Part shown: in pieces, positions 1 to 11,861 of the stretch
Layout of the letters: every line of letters begins with the position of its first letter
How positions within the stretch are numbered: the first letter of the stretch is position 1
Assembly (NCBI GenBank): GCA_000733355.1
Contig: JNVV01000007.1
Coordinates: 246,624-310,623, forward strand
DNA: 64,000 bases
DNA from: Falciphora oryzae
Taxonomy: Eukaryota; Ascomycota; Sordariomycetes; Magnaporthales; Magnaporthaceae
Reading direction: 5' to 3'
The notes under the pieces: generated by a model
The model's database searches: none
Told to the model about the DNA's origin: nothing
Seen by the model: the letters and a program-made list of their open reading frames with translations, nothing else
Program-made: the position numbers and the translations under genes

Positions 1-635
1 CCTTGGAAATCTCCTTGTCCTTCAGATCCCAGTTGTTCAGGTGAGAGGCCCCAACGCAGAGGTAGGTGGCGTAGCCCAGCCAGGCAACATAGGGGGCGAA
101 ACACCAGCCGGCAACCCTGTCCACGGAGCCCCAAACGTAGGTGAGGTAGATATTGGTGCCCAAAAGAGCCAAAATGTCGACAGTGGCCTCGACGGGCCGC
201 TTCAGGCCAAAGAACAGCGGCATCCAGGCCAGGTTAAGCCCGAGCTGGATGGTGTAGAGCGTGGCGCCGTGCTTGGTCATGCGGACGTGCTCGATGGAGC
301 TCAGCGGCGCCAGGCCTGTGCTGACGGCGCGGTAGGCGCCATATCCCATCAGACCGTACAGCACCGTCCAGGTCGGCCCGAAGACATAGGCCGGCGGGTT
401 GAAGGACGGCTGCTTGAGAGCCAAGTACTTCTTTTCGGTCTTGGAGGCTGGGGATGAATGGGGCGGTAGTCAGTTAGCCACCCGGGCTCTGCATTGAATG
501 GCATGAGGAATAGGGGCACTCACGCTGTGTGCTGAACCCAACCAGGGTTCCTAGTCCAACTGGCAGAAGGATCGAGGCCGCCGGGCTGGCGAACACCTCA
601 TAGGGCAGCGTCAAGTGCGGGATGTAAGTTGTCAT
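1..635 (-). CDS. TspO/MBR family membrane protein (translocator protein), cut by the left window edge
   Basis: Two exons are visible, 635-524 and 447-1, separated by a 76-nt intron (448-523, donor GTGAGT). The ATG at 635-633 is the first in frame. The product is a small hydrophobic, tryptophan-rich protein of at least 186 residues. It has the family's hallmark stretches: PTWTVLYGLMGYG, GLNLAWMPLFFGLKRP, and a C-terminal WLGYATYLCVG segment ending near NNWDLKDKEIS. About five membrane helices are expected. TspO/MBR proteins (peripheral benzodiazepine receptor family) bind porphyrins and sterols and usually sit in the mitochondrial outer membrane or ER. That role comes from family knowledge and is not shown here. 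Family length suggests only a short C-terminal tail lies outside the window. It is transcribed away from the ARS2 gene. Confidence 0.9.
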
Positions 636-2132
636 ATTGGGTGGCTTCGAGAAAGACGAGAGGCAGAGATTTTGACAGCCAAAACGATCGATCTGCCACT
701 GATATATGCTACGGGGCAGGTGGGTAGATGGATGGACCGCTCAGTAGGGATAGGGGAGGTGGGAGCATGGGGATTGATAGGTCGGCAAGGTCGGTCGCTT
801 GAGTTAGTGATTTGATTTATCCAATGTGCCGAGGTGTGTTTGGCCATCGACGGGCGCTTATGACGACACCAGGCACCACTTTCACCCACGTGTTTGGAAA
901 ACAGTGCTTGTTTGCGGGCAAGAGTTGAAGCCGCACCTGGGATGGATGGAATGAACATCTATGTATTTTTCCCGTCTCTGGGAGAGCTATGCAAATAACC
1001 TGATAGACCCAGAAAGGTATCACTAATGGATAGAATATGTTCACCAGTGGGCGAATAAGTCCGGGTGTTTGTTTTTTTGCGTCTTACACGTCGTTCGTTT
1101 GGTTGTCAGAGAGTCGCCTTCTTTTTGACTAGGTGCATCCCACAGTCAACCTCCAGCTTTGTTAGACAGATTACATGACACGGAGCACTCGGCCTGTTCA
1201 GCACAAAGTGGTCTTGGCTCTGCGCAATTGCCAGTCTCACGTGACCACAATTGGCCTGGCACCGTGCTAGTTCCCTGGCCAGAGCGACGCTGTGGGTCCA
1301 AGCTCTGGCACATGTGGCTGGCACGCTGGCTGACACGACTCGCCAGTTGGGCTCCAGTGGTGCAGCCGCGTCCAGCTCGCAAACTCGCCATCCCCGATTC
1401 GCCGCCGACCAAGCACCTGCCTTTGTTCGCGTGCGCGAGGGATTCCGAGGGCTCTCTCTTCGTCTTTCGCTCTCGTGTGGTTCTCGGTCGGGACCGCGAC
1501 AGACTCGCTTTTACTGGGAGCAGACCGTCTCTCTGGCATCATCACGATACAATTGTTCGTCCGTCCTTTCCTACCGCGCCTTATCCTCTCTCGCCGGCCT
1601 CAGCTTGTTTGTCTGCTTCACGCCGCACGCTTCTCCTCCCGCGACCTCGCTCCCCTCTGTCTTTGATCCCATCTCCATCTACGCCCATCTGCCTCGCTCC
1701 TCATTCTATGTCATTAAGCTGCTCTGCCTGGTTCCGCACCCAAGTACTTGTCTACTCATTGGGATCCACGCATCTCTTGTTCGCTTGTTACCGGCGGCCT
1801 TCACCAGCTTTTATCTCTTCAAGCCCTCGCCCACCACCCGCTTTCTAATGTCCCCCGACTCGCTTCTGAATATCTCGAATTATCTTTCTTCAAACACCGA
1901 CCCTTCCCCGTTTTGAGATGGCTTGTCTAACGGCAATCATGAGGCCAAACATTAGGCTCTTCGTTTCTCCTAGATACCGGCTGGCGCCTGGAATCACCTA
2001 AGCAAACAAGCAATCTGCCGCCGCAGTTCAAAGAACTATAAGAAGCGTTCCCTCTTTCCCCGATCCCTCACGGCTCATCACCCTCTCGGAATCAATTGCA
2101 TGGGCAAAGCAACCCGAGGACAACAAGTCGAG
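636..2132. promoter_or_regulatory. Divergent spacer between the TspO and ARS2 genes
   Basis: This 1.5-kb spacer holds no convincing gene. Overlapping ORFs of about 220 codons at 1159-1916 have no recognisable domain. They lie in a strongly C/T-rich stretch (about 1540-1920), the usual composition of filamentous-fungal core promoters and 5' leaders. It must carry both promoters. Confidence 0.6.
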
Positions 2133-5008
2133 ATGGATTCATACAGCTACCGCGACTCTGCGCGCTCTCCGGGCGACAGGATTTGGAGCAGCCGTGACGA
2201 TCCTAGGGTCAAGGAAGAGCGCGACTCATTTTACCGCGGCAGGTCGCCTGGTGCGTTCCGTCTGCCTTGTTGAGACGCCTCGAACCCTTTTGGCAGTGCT
2301 CCAGGGCCCGTTCAGATTCTTGTTCTGGTTATGTTGACAAACTCTTGCGTTTTTAGGTCATGACCGTGCACGCCGCTCCAACAGGTCGAGATCCCCTCCC
2401 CCTGTCGATCGCTACGAGCCACGCAGTGGTGGCAGAGTTCGCGATGACTATGCCGCGCCCCGTGATCGAGACCGGGACGATCGCCGTCGCGTGCCCTCTC
2501 CACCTGCGAATATCGATCGCTACGTCCCCGGCCAGGCCCCTGACGCAGCCCCGACGCCCGTATCTGCCAATAACCCTCTGCCCGATCCGATCAAGTTGAA
2601 CTATCAGGTCGGATTTTCATATTTCGGAGAGTGGTGGAGAGCGCAGGAGAAGATCAAGGAGGAAAAGGAGCGGTTACGCACTGGCCGCCGCCGCGAGCCA
2701 GAGCGCCCGCGTGGCGTGCGTGAGACCCAGGAAGAGCGCGACGCCGAAAAGGCCAAGATTCAGGCCGCTTATGACAAATACAAGGAGGAGCTCCAGTCCA
2801 AGATGGCACAGACCTTTGTCAGGCAACACAAGGACGAGCAGTGGTTTCGAGAGCGCTACGTTCCGGAGGTGCGCGATCCCTTGCGGGTGCAGCTGAACGA
2901 GTTCCGCCGAGGAGCCTACAATCAGTGGGAGCAGGACCTCGAGTCTGGGACGTTTGATGAGTTCAGCTTAGAGGGCATGCCCAAGAGTGATAGCAACGGC
3001 CAGGGGGGCATGGTGGAGAAAGAGGAAGGCGAGGCAACCGCCGCGAACGAGGTCCTGGGCGTGGGCGACTTGGTCCCTGTGAGCAGCGCCGAGATTCGGG
3101 ACGAGAACCTGTATCAGCCGACTCTACTCATCAAGACCATTGCACCCAGCGTAAGCCGCCAGAACTTGGAGGCCTTCTGCAAGGAGCATCTGGGCGAAGA
3201 TGAAGGCGGATTCAAATGGCTGTCTCTGAGTGATCCCAACCCGAGCAAGAGGTATCACAGGATCGGCTGGATCATGCTCCATCCTGCCGCCGAGTCCGCC
3301 GCGACTATTGACCGCGCTGACCCAAAGGAGGAGGATATCGACATGGCCCTCAAGTCCCCGGTGCCAGTGTCAACGGCGGAGAAGGCGCTGGAGGCAATAA
3401 ACAGCAAGACGGTCAAGGACGAGGTCCGTGGCGATTTTGTCTGCCATGTGGGTGTGCACAACCCGCCCACGAACCCTCGCCGGAAGGCACTCTGGGATTT
3501 GTTCTCGGCGCCTGAGCGCATCGACAAGGACCTGGAGCTGGTCCGGCGTCTGGTCAACAAGTTCGAGGAGAGCTTTGGCTCCGACTTCAATGCCATACTC
3601 AGGGCCGAGGAGAAGGTAGAAGACCTCAGGAACTCGGGCCGCTTACAGGCGATTGCCTCGGCCTCATCATCCAGGAAGGTGAAGAAGGAGCGGATGCTCG
3701 GCCTTGACGAAGCAATGGACGAGGGCGAGCAGCCAGAGGACCTCGGGGAGGATGATGACGAAGAGGGTATGGTTGACGACGAAGAGGGCGATGATGAAGA
3801 CATGGTTGCCAAGAAAAAGCAGCTCGATCTCCTGATCGAGTATCTCCGCCGCGTCTTCAATTTCTGCTTCTTTTGCGTCTTTGAGAGCGACTCGGTCCAC
3901 GAGCTGACTCGGAAATGCCCGGGCGGCCACTTGCGCCGCCCGCGAAGCACTCTGTCGTCGGCCGGAAGAGCCGTGGCGCGCGCGAGTGCGCTGGGCGAGC
4001 CATTCCCTGTGAAGAAGCGTGTCGAGAACACGGAAGGCGAGGAGGGTGAGGTGCCGAGTGAGGGCGACCGCAGGTTCCGCCCTACACTGACCAAGGCTGA
4101 GCAGCAGCTCCAGCGGGCGTACAACTGGGTCAAGACGTTCGAGGACAAGATTTTGCAAATCTTGGAACCAGAGTCGGTCGATATGCGCAAGGTCGGGGGC
4201 AAGCCTATCGAAGATGCCGTCGATGAGGAGCTTGCCAAGTTTGTCAAGCAGGAGGACGAGCACAAGTGGCGCTGCAAGGTTCCCGAGTGCACCAAGCTGT
4301 TCAAAGAGGACCACTTCTGGAAGAAACACGTGGAGAAGCGCCACTCAGAGTGGCTAGAGAAGTTGAGAGAAGAGGTGAGTTGTTCCAGATCATCACGCGA
4401 GGAGGCTGAGAAAAAAACGAGAAAAAGAGGGGCACACTAACATGCACATCTTGCAGTTTGAACTCATCAACCGCTACGTTATCGACCCGTCCCACATAGC
4501 GCCGTCGCGGACGGATGCCAACTCCAATGGCCACTTCCCACCTGCCAATGGTCAGACGCCAACAGGAACGCCCCGAGGCTTCAATCTGCAGAACTTCACG
4601 ATGAACAACATGCTTGCCATGCCCGGCTTCGGCATGCAAGCCGGCTTCCCGCCCAACTTCTTGGCTGCAATGCCCGCCATGTCTGCCTGGCATGCCCAGG
4701 GCGGGGCCGACGACCGTTCAGGGGGCGGTCCCATCCGGCGCGGCGGCCCAATGGGAGGCAACCGTTTCCATAATAACCGCGCTAGCCCCTACGACAGGCG
4801 TCCTAACCCGCGCTGGGGCCAAGACAGTGCACTCAACGGCATGATGGGTGGTCGTGGTGGCAGGAGCTATGGCGGCGGCCGCTGGGGAGACGGCGCTGGT
4901 GGCGGCGCCGCTGTCGGCCCGCGCGAAGCCATCCAGGGCCGAACCATCAAGAGCTACGAGGACCTGGACCAGGTTTCTGGTGGCGGGGGCGGAGAGCTCA
5001 ACTATTAA
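2133..5008 (+). CDS. ARS2/SERRATE-family zinc-finger RNA-processing protein
   Basis: Three exons: 2133-2250, 2357-4374 and 4457-5008 (895 aa). An in-frame ATG at 2100 would add 11 residues. The N-terminus is Arg/Ser/Asp-rich. The SERRATE/Ars2 N-terminal region follows (FVRKHKDEQWF-like block, about residues 190-230), then an RRM-like segment (TLLIKTIAPSVS, about 290-350). Next come an Asp/Glu run (about 495-525) and a C2H2-type finger (CKVPEC...HFWKKHVEKRH, about 678-703). The Gly/Asn/Arg-rich tail closes with GRTIKSYEDLD. ARS2 links the nuclear cap-binding complex to RNA turnover, snRNA 3' processing and small-RNA pathways; the fission-yeast homologue is Pir2. Retention of the second intron would end the protein at 4440, just after the finger, and remove the Gly-rich tail. 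Confidence 0.92.
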
Positions 5009-5778
5009 GCCAGAAGCACGCGCTTTCTTCTCTACACTGAGCCAGCCGTTCAATCTCTTCTCTCGTTCTCTTCTGCTTCTCATCGTTCATCTTACCATTT
5101 TTTTTGATCTCATTTTATTAAAAAGAAGAAAAAACGTTTTGGGCGTTGTGGGTTTTGCCATGATCTCATCCCTAAGCAGCCGCCGATTCCCCCGTTTCGC
5201 CCGATCTGCCCTCCGTAAAGAGTTCTCGGATCAGGGGCGCCATGGTGTGTCTCGGTGGAAAAGTCGCGTTCGACAGGATGTAAAATTAGCATGTATCAGT
5301 GGACGGTGTGTCCGCCAAAATAAATTGCCTTTTTTCCTTCTCAAAGGTCTCGTTGCGGTGACATTCTTCCTTTGCTTTTGACCAACGTCTGGAACATCTC
5401 CATTGATGGCTTCCATGTTAGCAGGGTTTAGCCATCCGAATTTTGTGTCTCCACGCCACGTGTATAGGTATTTAATTGGTAGGTAGGTGGGCAGGTATGC
5501 GCTTGTCTTCCATGGCTTCAATGGCTGAAAAAAAAAAAAATTGACAACCGAGCTGGCATTGACTACTAGACTTTGGCAGAGGACGCATGGTTCGCCAGAC
5601 TGGGGCCCAAGTAGCTCTTTCGCGGCCTTTATGGGGACGGTGGTACATGTAGGCGATCAAGAACTGAGCTTCCGTCTCTATTTGGTATGCCGGGCCTGCC
5701 AGAATCCGTCCTGGCGAAACGCCCACCATCTAGCGGGATAAAAGACGCGTCGGCCAAGAAGCAAGAACGTCGCCCTTT
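5009..5778. other. Convergent 3' spacer between ARS2 and CCT4
   Basis: No gene is seen. It contains the T-rich 3' region of ARS2 (about 5095-5140), an A13 run (5528-5540) and a TAGGTAGGT motif near 5478. It presumably holds both polyadenylation regions. Confidence 0.6.
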
Positions 5779-7537
5779 CTACCTGCTCAGAGCGATGTCG
5801 TCTATCCTAAGAATCATCTTGACCGTCTCCGCCGCGAGCTCAATGGCACTGGTGCTTACAAGCAGGGGCTGGAGCACGTTCTCCTTGGCGATGTTGGAGT
5901 TGACGCCACCCGACTTGATGCTCACGCCCGCGTTCTTCTCGCCCAGCTCGTGGCGGTGCCTCAGATCCGTGACGACCTTGATGCTGTTGAGACCGGCGTT
6001 CTCGGCCAGGGTGGTGGGCACAACCTCGAGGGCCTCGGCGAAGGCCTTCCAGCAGATGGCCTCGGTGCCCGTCAGCTCGCGGGCGCGGCGCGAGAGTTGA
6101 GCCGCAATCTCGATTTCGGCCGCACCGCCGCCGGCGATCAGGGCCTTCTTCTTGACCAGACAGCGCACGACACACAGGGCGTCATGCAGGGACCGCTCCG
6201 CCTCGTCGAGAATCATCGAGTTGGCGCCACGGACGACGACGCTCACTGTCTTCCCTGTTGACTTGGTACCCGTCACCTTGACCATGCGGCTGCCCGACGA
6301 CTGCACCTCCTCGACGAGATCTGCGGTGCCGAGCTTGTCCTCAGTAAAGGAGTCGATATCGGCAATAGGTTTGCAGCCGGTCGACTTGCAGATGAACTCG
6401 ACCTCGTCCCTCTCGATGTCCTTGACCGCCAAGATGTTGAGCTTGGCGAGGAAGTGTAGCGAAAGGTCGTTGATGGCGTCGCGCAGGATGGACTTCTGGA
6501 TCAGCAAAACATTGCACTTGGCCTTCTTGATTTTCTTGACGAGATTGAGGAGATATAGCCGTTCCTCCTTGACAATCTTGTCCATTTGCCTGTAATCGTT
6601 TACTGAGATTGTGTTCTCCATCTGTTTCGAGGGGGTGTCGGGTTAGTTAAAGTCACACACTCCAGCTACGGAGGCTGATGCTCGAGACTTACATCCGGCT
6701 TGGGCGGGCTCAGTTGGAACTGGATGAGCCCTATCCTGGCCTTCTCCATCCTAACGGGACCGCCGGCGTTTTTGAGGACGGGCTGGGTCAGGACCAGGCC
6801 GTCAACCAGCTCGCTGTCCTCGATAGTGCCGCCAACCTTTTTTATTATGCGGATGTTCCTCAGGTCGACGTTGTCAGCTGTCTTGAGATCGATGGTCTTG
6901 GTCACGGCGTTGACGGCCATGGGGCCTAGCAGGCCCGAGTACTGCGAGACGATCTTGGAGGAGAGAGACGTGTTGGCGGCCTGGAGCAGGGCGGCGGTGT
7001 CGGTGAGAGCGATGGGCTGTGACATGTCGTGCAGGATCTCAACCGAGGCGGCGGCGGCCCTCTGGAAGGCCTCGGATATGACCGAGGGGTGGATGCCCTT
7101 GCTGAGCAGGCGGTCGGCGGCTCCGAGCAGGCTGCCGCAGATGACAACGACTGAGGTGGTGCCGTCGCCAGCCTCGACGTCCTGGGCGTTGGAGAGGTTG
7201 ACCAGCATCTTGGCGGTAGGGTGCATGACCGACATGCTCTTGAGCATGGTGCTGCCGTCGTTGGTGATGATGGTCTCGCCCTTGCCGCTGCGGATCATCT
7301 TGTCCATGCCGCGGGGGCCCAGCGATGTCCTGATGGCGTCGGCGACGGCGCGGGCGGCGACGATGTTGGAGGAGCGCACTGCCATGGGCTTCTCCTTGTC
7401 CTACAGGGCGCAAGCACGGCGGCGGTTAGCTCGTGGGGGACGGGCGTGTCGGCTTGGGTTGCCAGCAACGAGCACTCTGTGCATACCCGGAACGCCGCAT
7501 TGGACGTGGCCGCTCCGGCCGGTGCAGCGGTCGCCAT
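5779..7537 (-). CDS. CCT4: T-complex protein 1 subunit delta (CCT4), cytosolic chaperonin
   Basis: Three exons: 7537-7487, 7400-6693 and 6621-5779 (533 aa, usual family length). The start is supported by the spliced N-terminus (…NAAFR joined to [13 protein letters not shown]…), which places the group II chaperonin blocks correctly. These are LGPRGMDK (about 44-51), NDGST (64-68) and the ATPase motif GDGTT (95-99). The GGGAAEIE block lies near the C-terminal third, and the end is [11 protein letters not shown]4 is one of eight paralogous subunits of the cytosolic TRiC/CCT ring that folds actin, tubulin and WD40 proteins. Delta identity rests on whole-length resemblance, especially [19 protein letters not shown] and ENAGLNSI. 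It is divergent from RPT1, another proteostasis gene. Confidence 0.97.
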
Positions 7538-8504
7538 TTTTGCGATATGGTCTTGCTGCTACGGACACGTAGGTAGATGGGCCAGACACCTATGCAGGCT
7601 GCTGGGGGAAGGGGCGTTTCCTGGTCGGCGTCGTCGTCGAAAGCGGCGGAGGCTGCTTCAATGTTGACGTTGGTGGGGTTCTGGATTTTGTAGCTCCCAC
7701 CGCCCGCCACCGTGTGGAGGAGGCGGGCAGGCGTCTTGCCCGCCGCACCCAATTTTTTTCTAGAGCTGCGACGAAAGGTTCTTCCAGGGCCGGCAGATGG
7801 AGCTCCAGAGCCATATCCGTACTGTATGGGGCAGCCATTCCCAACGCCAAATTACTAATGGAAGGATATGCCGACACAGTGTTGGCTGACCATAGAATCC
7901 CTGGGAACGCGGCTGGCTAGGTACCGGCTTACAGCATCAAAGTTGGGGTGGCCAGGGAGCTGAGGCTGCAGGTCCCCTGCGGTCGGACCCGCTGTAGTCG
8001 CCAGGCAGGTGCGGTGCGTCGCGTTCAATTGAAGACGCTGGGAACTTGGATAGCCTGGCTGCTCTGGACAGTATCGGGTTTCGACCACCACATCGGTACA
8101 GAGCCATACGTCCGCCGCATTCAGTATCCATCCGGTTCCAGATCAGCCCTTTGAACATATAATCAACACCTAAACTTGTAGATTCCGCCGTTTTCCGGGA
8201 CTCTCTGTTTCCACTCGAGGCGACGACGAGCAACCAATTACACGTGACCTTCTGCCGCCCAACGCTGGGCTGTCCGTCATCGCCTTTGCCTGTCCCAGCG
8301 CTAGCGAGGCAGCTCATACGGTTCCGCCCACGCACCTTGGGACTTGCCCTAAACAGACCTCACCCACCCAACGGCGAACATCAGAAGCAGCGTCGACGAC
8401 GGGGACCTGCAAAGCCAACCAGCAAAAAAAAAAGTTGTCCCATTCTAATCTGCGAACCAGCTCGTCACCGACCACACTTGGGATTCCGCACACCCCGCGC
8501 CATA
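7538..8504. promoter_or_regulatory. Shared divergent promoter region of CCT4 and RPT1
   Basis: 967 bp lie between the two start codons, with no supportable ORF. I looked for the yeast proteasome element GGTGGCAAA and for clean heat-shock elements (GAAnnTTC) and found neither. CA-rich sequence precedes the RPT1 start. Confidence 0.6.
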
Positions 8505-10044
8505 ATGGTAGGTCACCTCTCCTTGCCGTCCGCCAGCGGTGGATTCCCTCATGCGCTCTTGGGGCTAACGGACCGCCATACAGCCTTCCGCCACCGGCCA
8601 GAACTGGGAGAAGTACCAGAAGAACTTCGCCGACGACGAGATAGAGGAGAAGAAGATCACTCCTCTAACAGATGAGTCCGTCTCGACCGACTGGCGCCGC
8701 CGCGGAGCTGCTCCCGTAGCTAACATGCACGCAGAGACATTCAGGTTCTCAAGACATACGGCGCCGCGCCCTACGGAGCGGCGCTCAAAAAGCTAGAACA
8801 ACAAATAAAGGAGAAGCAGCAGAGCGTGGATGAGAAGATTGGAGTCAAGGTCAGTTCTAGCACTAGACGGACCAACGTGTTAGCGACACTTGGGCCGCCG
8901 CTCCGCCGCCAGCCGCTGACACGAGCCCTTACAGGAATCCGATACGGGCCTCGCCCCGCCACATCTGTGGGATGTCGCCGCCGACCGGCAACGGATGCAG
9001 GAGGAGCAGCCGCTCCAGGTTGCGAGGTGTACCAAGATCATCCAGGACGACAAGGACGACTCCAAGAGCAAGTATGTCATCAACGTCAAGCAGATCGCCA
9101 AGTTTGTCGTCCAGCTCGGCGAGCGCGTCAGCCCGACCGACATCGAAGAGGGCATGCGCGTCGGCGTGGACCGGAACAAGTACCAGATCCTGCTTCCCCT
9201 GCCGCCCAAGATCGACGCGAGCGTCACCATGATGACGGTCGAGGAGAAGCCCGATGTCACGTACGGTGACGTTGGCGGCTGCAAGGAGCAGGTCGAGAAG
9301 CTCCGCGAGGTCGTCGAGATGCCCCTTCTGTCGCCTGAGCGCTTCGTCAACCTCGGCATCGACCCCCCGAAGGGCGCCCTGCTCTACGGCCCCCCGGGTA
9401 CCGGCAAAACGCTCTGCGCCCGTGCCGTCGCGAACCGAACCGACGCCACATTCATCCGTGTTATCGGAAGCGAACTGGTTCAGAAGTATGTCGGCGAGGG
9501 TGCCCGCATGGTTCGAGAGCTGTTCGAGATGGCCCGGACGAAGAAGGCTTGCATCATCTTCTTCGACGAAATCGACGCCATCGGCGGCGCTCGGTTCGAC
9601 GACGGTGCTGGCGGCGACAACGAAGTGCAGAGGACTATGTTGGAGCTTATTACCCAGCTCGACGGGTTCGACGCCCGCGGTAACATCAAGGTCATGTTTG
9701 CCACCAATAGGCCGTCGACGCTTGATCCCGCCCTCATGAGGCCCGGCCGTATCGACCGAAAGATCGAGTTCTCTCTGCCTGATCTCGAGGGCCGCGCCAA
9801 TATTCTCAGGATTCACGCCAAGAGCATGTCGGTCGAACGCGACATCCGGTGGGAGCTCATTTCGCGGCTCTGCCCCAACGCCACGGGCGCTGAGCTGCGC
9901 AGCGTGTGCACCGAGGCCGGCATGTTCGCCATCCGAGCAAGGAGAAAGGTTGCGTCCGAGAAGGACTTCTTGAGCGCGGTCGAGAAGGTCATCAAGGGCA
10001 ACCTGAAGTTCAACTCGACCGCTTCGTACATGCAGTACAACTAA
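8505..10044 (+). CDS. RPT1: 26S proteasome regulatory ATPase subunit Rpt1 (PSMC2)
   Basis: Four exons: 8505-8507, 8584-8675, 8735-8849 and 8935-10044 (439 aa). The first coding exon is only the ATG; the intron donor GTAGGT follows it directly. The spliced N-terminus ([12 protein letters not shown]…) and the join [18 protein letters not shown] match the family. The OB-like region is followed by the AAA+ module with Walker A GPPGTGKT (about 222-229), Walker B IIFFDEID (281-282 DE), sensor/[23 protein letters not shown] and a C-terminal YMQYN end typical of Rpt1. It is one of six ATPases of the 19S base that unfold and thread ubiquitylated substrates into the 20S core. Rpt1 identity is clear from the N-terminal region. 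Confidence 0.97.
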
Positions 10045-11057
10045 GCAGCCTTATAGGTAATCAAGTCAGTTGCCATGGAAGGGTGGGAACCGGTGTCACC
10101 GCTTGGTTTCTTATCGTTGAACCCAGGTGTATTGATAGTTTAGACGGGCTTGCTTGGGCGTGGCTGGCTCTAAATGATTTCTAGAAAGCCGCATTCATGG
10201 ACGGGATAAAGCTGGGATCTATGAGATACACACACACGCCATTGATCAACTTTGACAGCGCCTTGGAGTTTAGCGTAGGAATTGTATTATGTTGTTGCAT
10301 GACCACAGTCGTGACTGGCTAAGTCAAGGAACCAGTTTCTCTCGGGGCGTGTTCGCGTGCTTCTCGTAATGCTTTATCATATGTCCCGACAATACCCTCT
10401 CTCTCGGCCTCGCCTCCCCCTATACCCTCGTATTACTCATCTGCTCATGATGCCCATGAAACTTGCGACCAGATGACAATCCCATCTCCTAGGCTTCCAA
10501 ATACCATAGACCTGGCATTCAGCGGCATGCCCATGGTGCTGAATCCTCCATTACATGCCTGTGAGCACCCGGCGGCCCCATCCCCTGAAGAACCCGTCCT
10601 GAGCCCGGGCCTCGGCTATTCCCAAATGCCCAGCCAGACGCTATGCTTCGGTATCCTCCCTCCTGGTGACTGCCGGTCGCATGGACGGCGGCGAACACGG
10701 GCGTTCCTGTAAACCACGCAGGCTACCTAACCTATCTACGGAGTGAAGAGTCCGACAAGAGGCCCTTGCAGAAATCCAAAAGCACAAAAAGACGTGGCAG
10801 CCTCTCGCTAGTTGATTCGTCGAACCCGGCAGGCAGCTGATGGTCGACGGGCCCGAGGACTCGACACGACCCGCGGTTCGCTTTGTACAATCATCGAAGT
10901 GCCGGAATGTACCAACGCGAAGCTCTGTTGTATGATTGGTGGCGGTGGTCGATGTATACAGCGGTAGCGTGTTGCGGGAGTTGTTTCGTCGTTTGTTATC
11001 CGGTGATGTGTATAGGCTTAGTGGGTTCTCCAAACTTCAGTGACCAGAACAGAGAGA
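10045..11057. other. Convergent spacer, RPT1 and Cys-rich gene
   Basis: No supportable gene. It contains the RPT1 3' region, a C/T-rich stretch near 10395-10435 and short unrelated ORFs without domain signal. Confidence 0.55.
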
Positions 11058-11861
11058 TCACCGGTTCTGCAAGCAACCCAGGCATATAACATCCCCATCG
11101 GCGCCTTGCTCGACGCAGCACCGGCTGCAAACCATCTGCCGGTGGCCACCCCCGCCCCTGACCCAGACGGGGGACTTATCCCTGCCCCCAGCCTCGCTGT
11201 CCACGGGGCTCTCGTCGACATCCTCCATCCGGAACGACGACGATTTCACACGATCATTGTCGCCCGACGCCGCGTCGTTTTCCCCCCAGCCGAGGCACTC
11301 GCGCATGCAGACGTAGCAGGTCCGCGAGCCGCAGCCCTCGCAGTCTGCGAACGAGTCCAGGTCCGACTTCTTGGTGGGTCTGCGCGCACAGACATGGCAT
11401 GGGGCGAGGGCGGAAGAGGTTCTCGCCGGCTGGGCTGTCGTTGTTGTCGTTGTTGCTATCTTGTGCGGTTGGTGATTATTCCGCGAGTGCGGGACTGCCA
11501 TCGGCCTTCGTTGTTCCCGGCCGGGACTGTGGGAGTCACCATCATCATCCAGCCGGAATCTCTTGGGTGGCTGGACGATAGCGGGCAGCACCTTGCGGGC
11601 TAGCAGCGGGTTCGAGACGAGCTCGTCGGAGCGAGAGACCCCCGCTGCATCGTTCGTTCTGGCGTAGTGGTGGAGGCGAGCAACGTGGTCGGGGGTCTGG
11701 AACTGTCGAGAAGCGAGGCCGCCGGGAGGGAAGGGCGGCTTGCGGTACGAGAGAGCGTCATAGATCTGGAGACTGCCGTCGAGGCCGGAGACGTCGTCGT
11801 CATCCCTCCTCCTCTTCTTTGAGGGGTGGAACACGGGCTCTTCTTGAGTGGCCGAAGGCAT
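11058..11861 (-). CDS. Cysteine-rich putative zinc-binding protein, function unknown
   Basis: Single exon, 267 aa from the ATG at 11861. The frame stays open upstream, but without a better ATG. The N-terminal half is low complexity, with a basic patch KKRRRDDDD (possible nuclear signal) and a Thr run. The C-terminal half carries five CxxC-type pairs: CHVC, CEGC, CYVC, CSRC and ICLGC, with a further Cys in MRECLGW. The first three pairs are close together (CHVC-x13-CEGC-x4-CYVC) and the last two sit at the very end. This looks like a treble-clef or cross-brace zinc site (RING/PHD/FYVE-like), but it lacks the His typical of RING. I do not recognise a named family. The terminal CLQNR is immediately followed by TGA. 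Confidence 0.75.
   Translation of the reverse strand: MPSATQEEPVFHPSKKRRRDDDDVSGLDGSLQIYDALSYRKPPFPPGGLASRQFQTPDHVARLHHYARTNDAAGVSRSDELVSNPLLARKVLPAIVQPPKRFRLDDDGDSHSPGREQRRPMAVPHSRNNHQPHKIATTTTTTAQPARTSSALAPCHVCARRPTKKSDLDSFADCEGCGSRTCYVCMRECLGWGENDAASGDNDRVKSSSFRMEDVDESPVDSEAGGRDKSPVWVRGGGGHRQMVCSRCCVEQGADGDVICLGCLQNR

Noticed and set aside
3255..4304. 349-codon - strand ORF over ARS2
   Set aside because: Antisense of the acidic and Ser-rich ARS2 coding sequence; Ser/Arg run content only.
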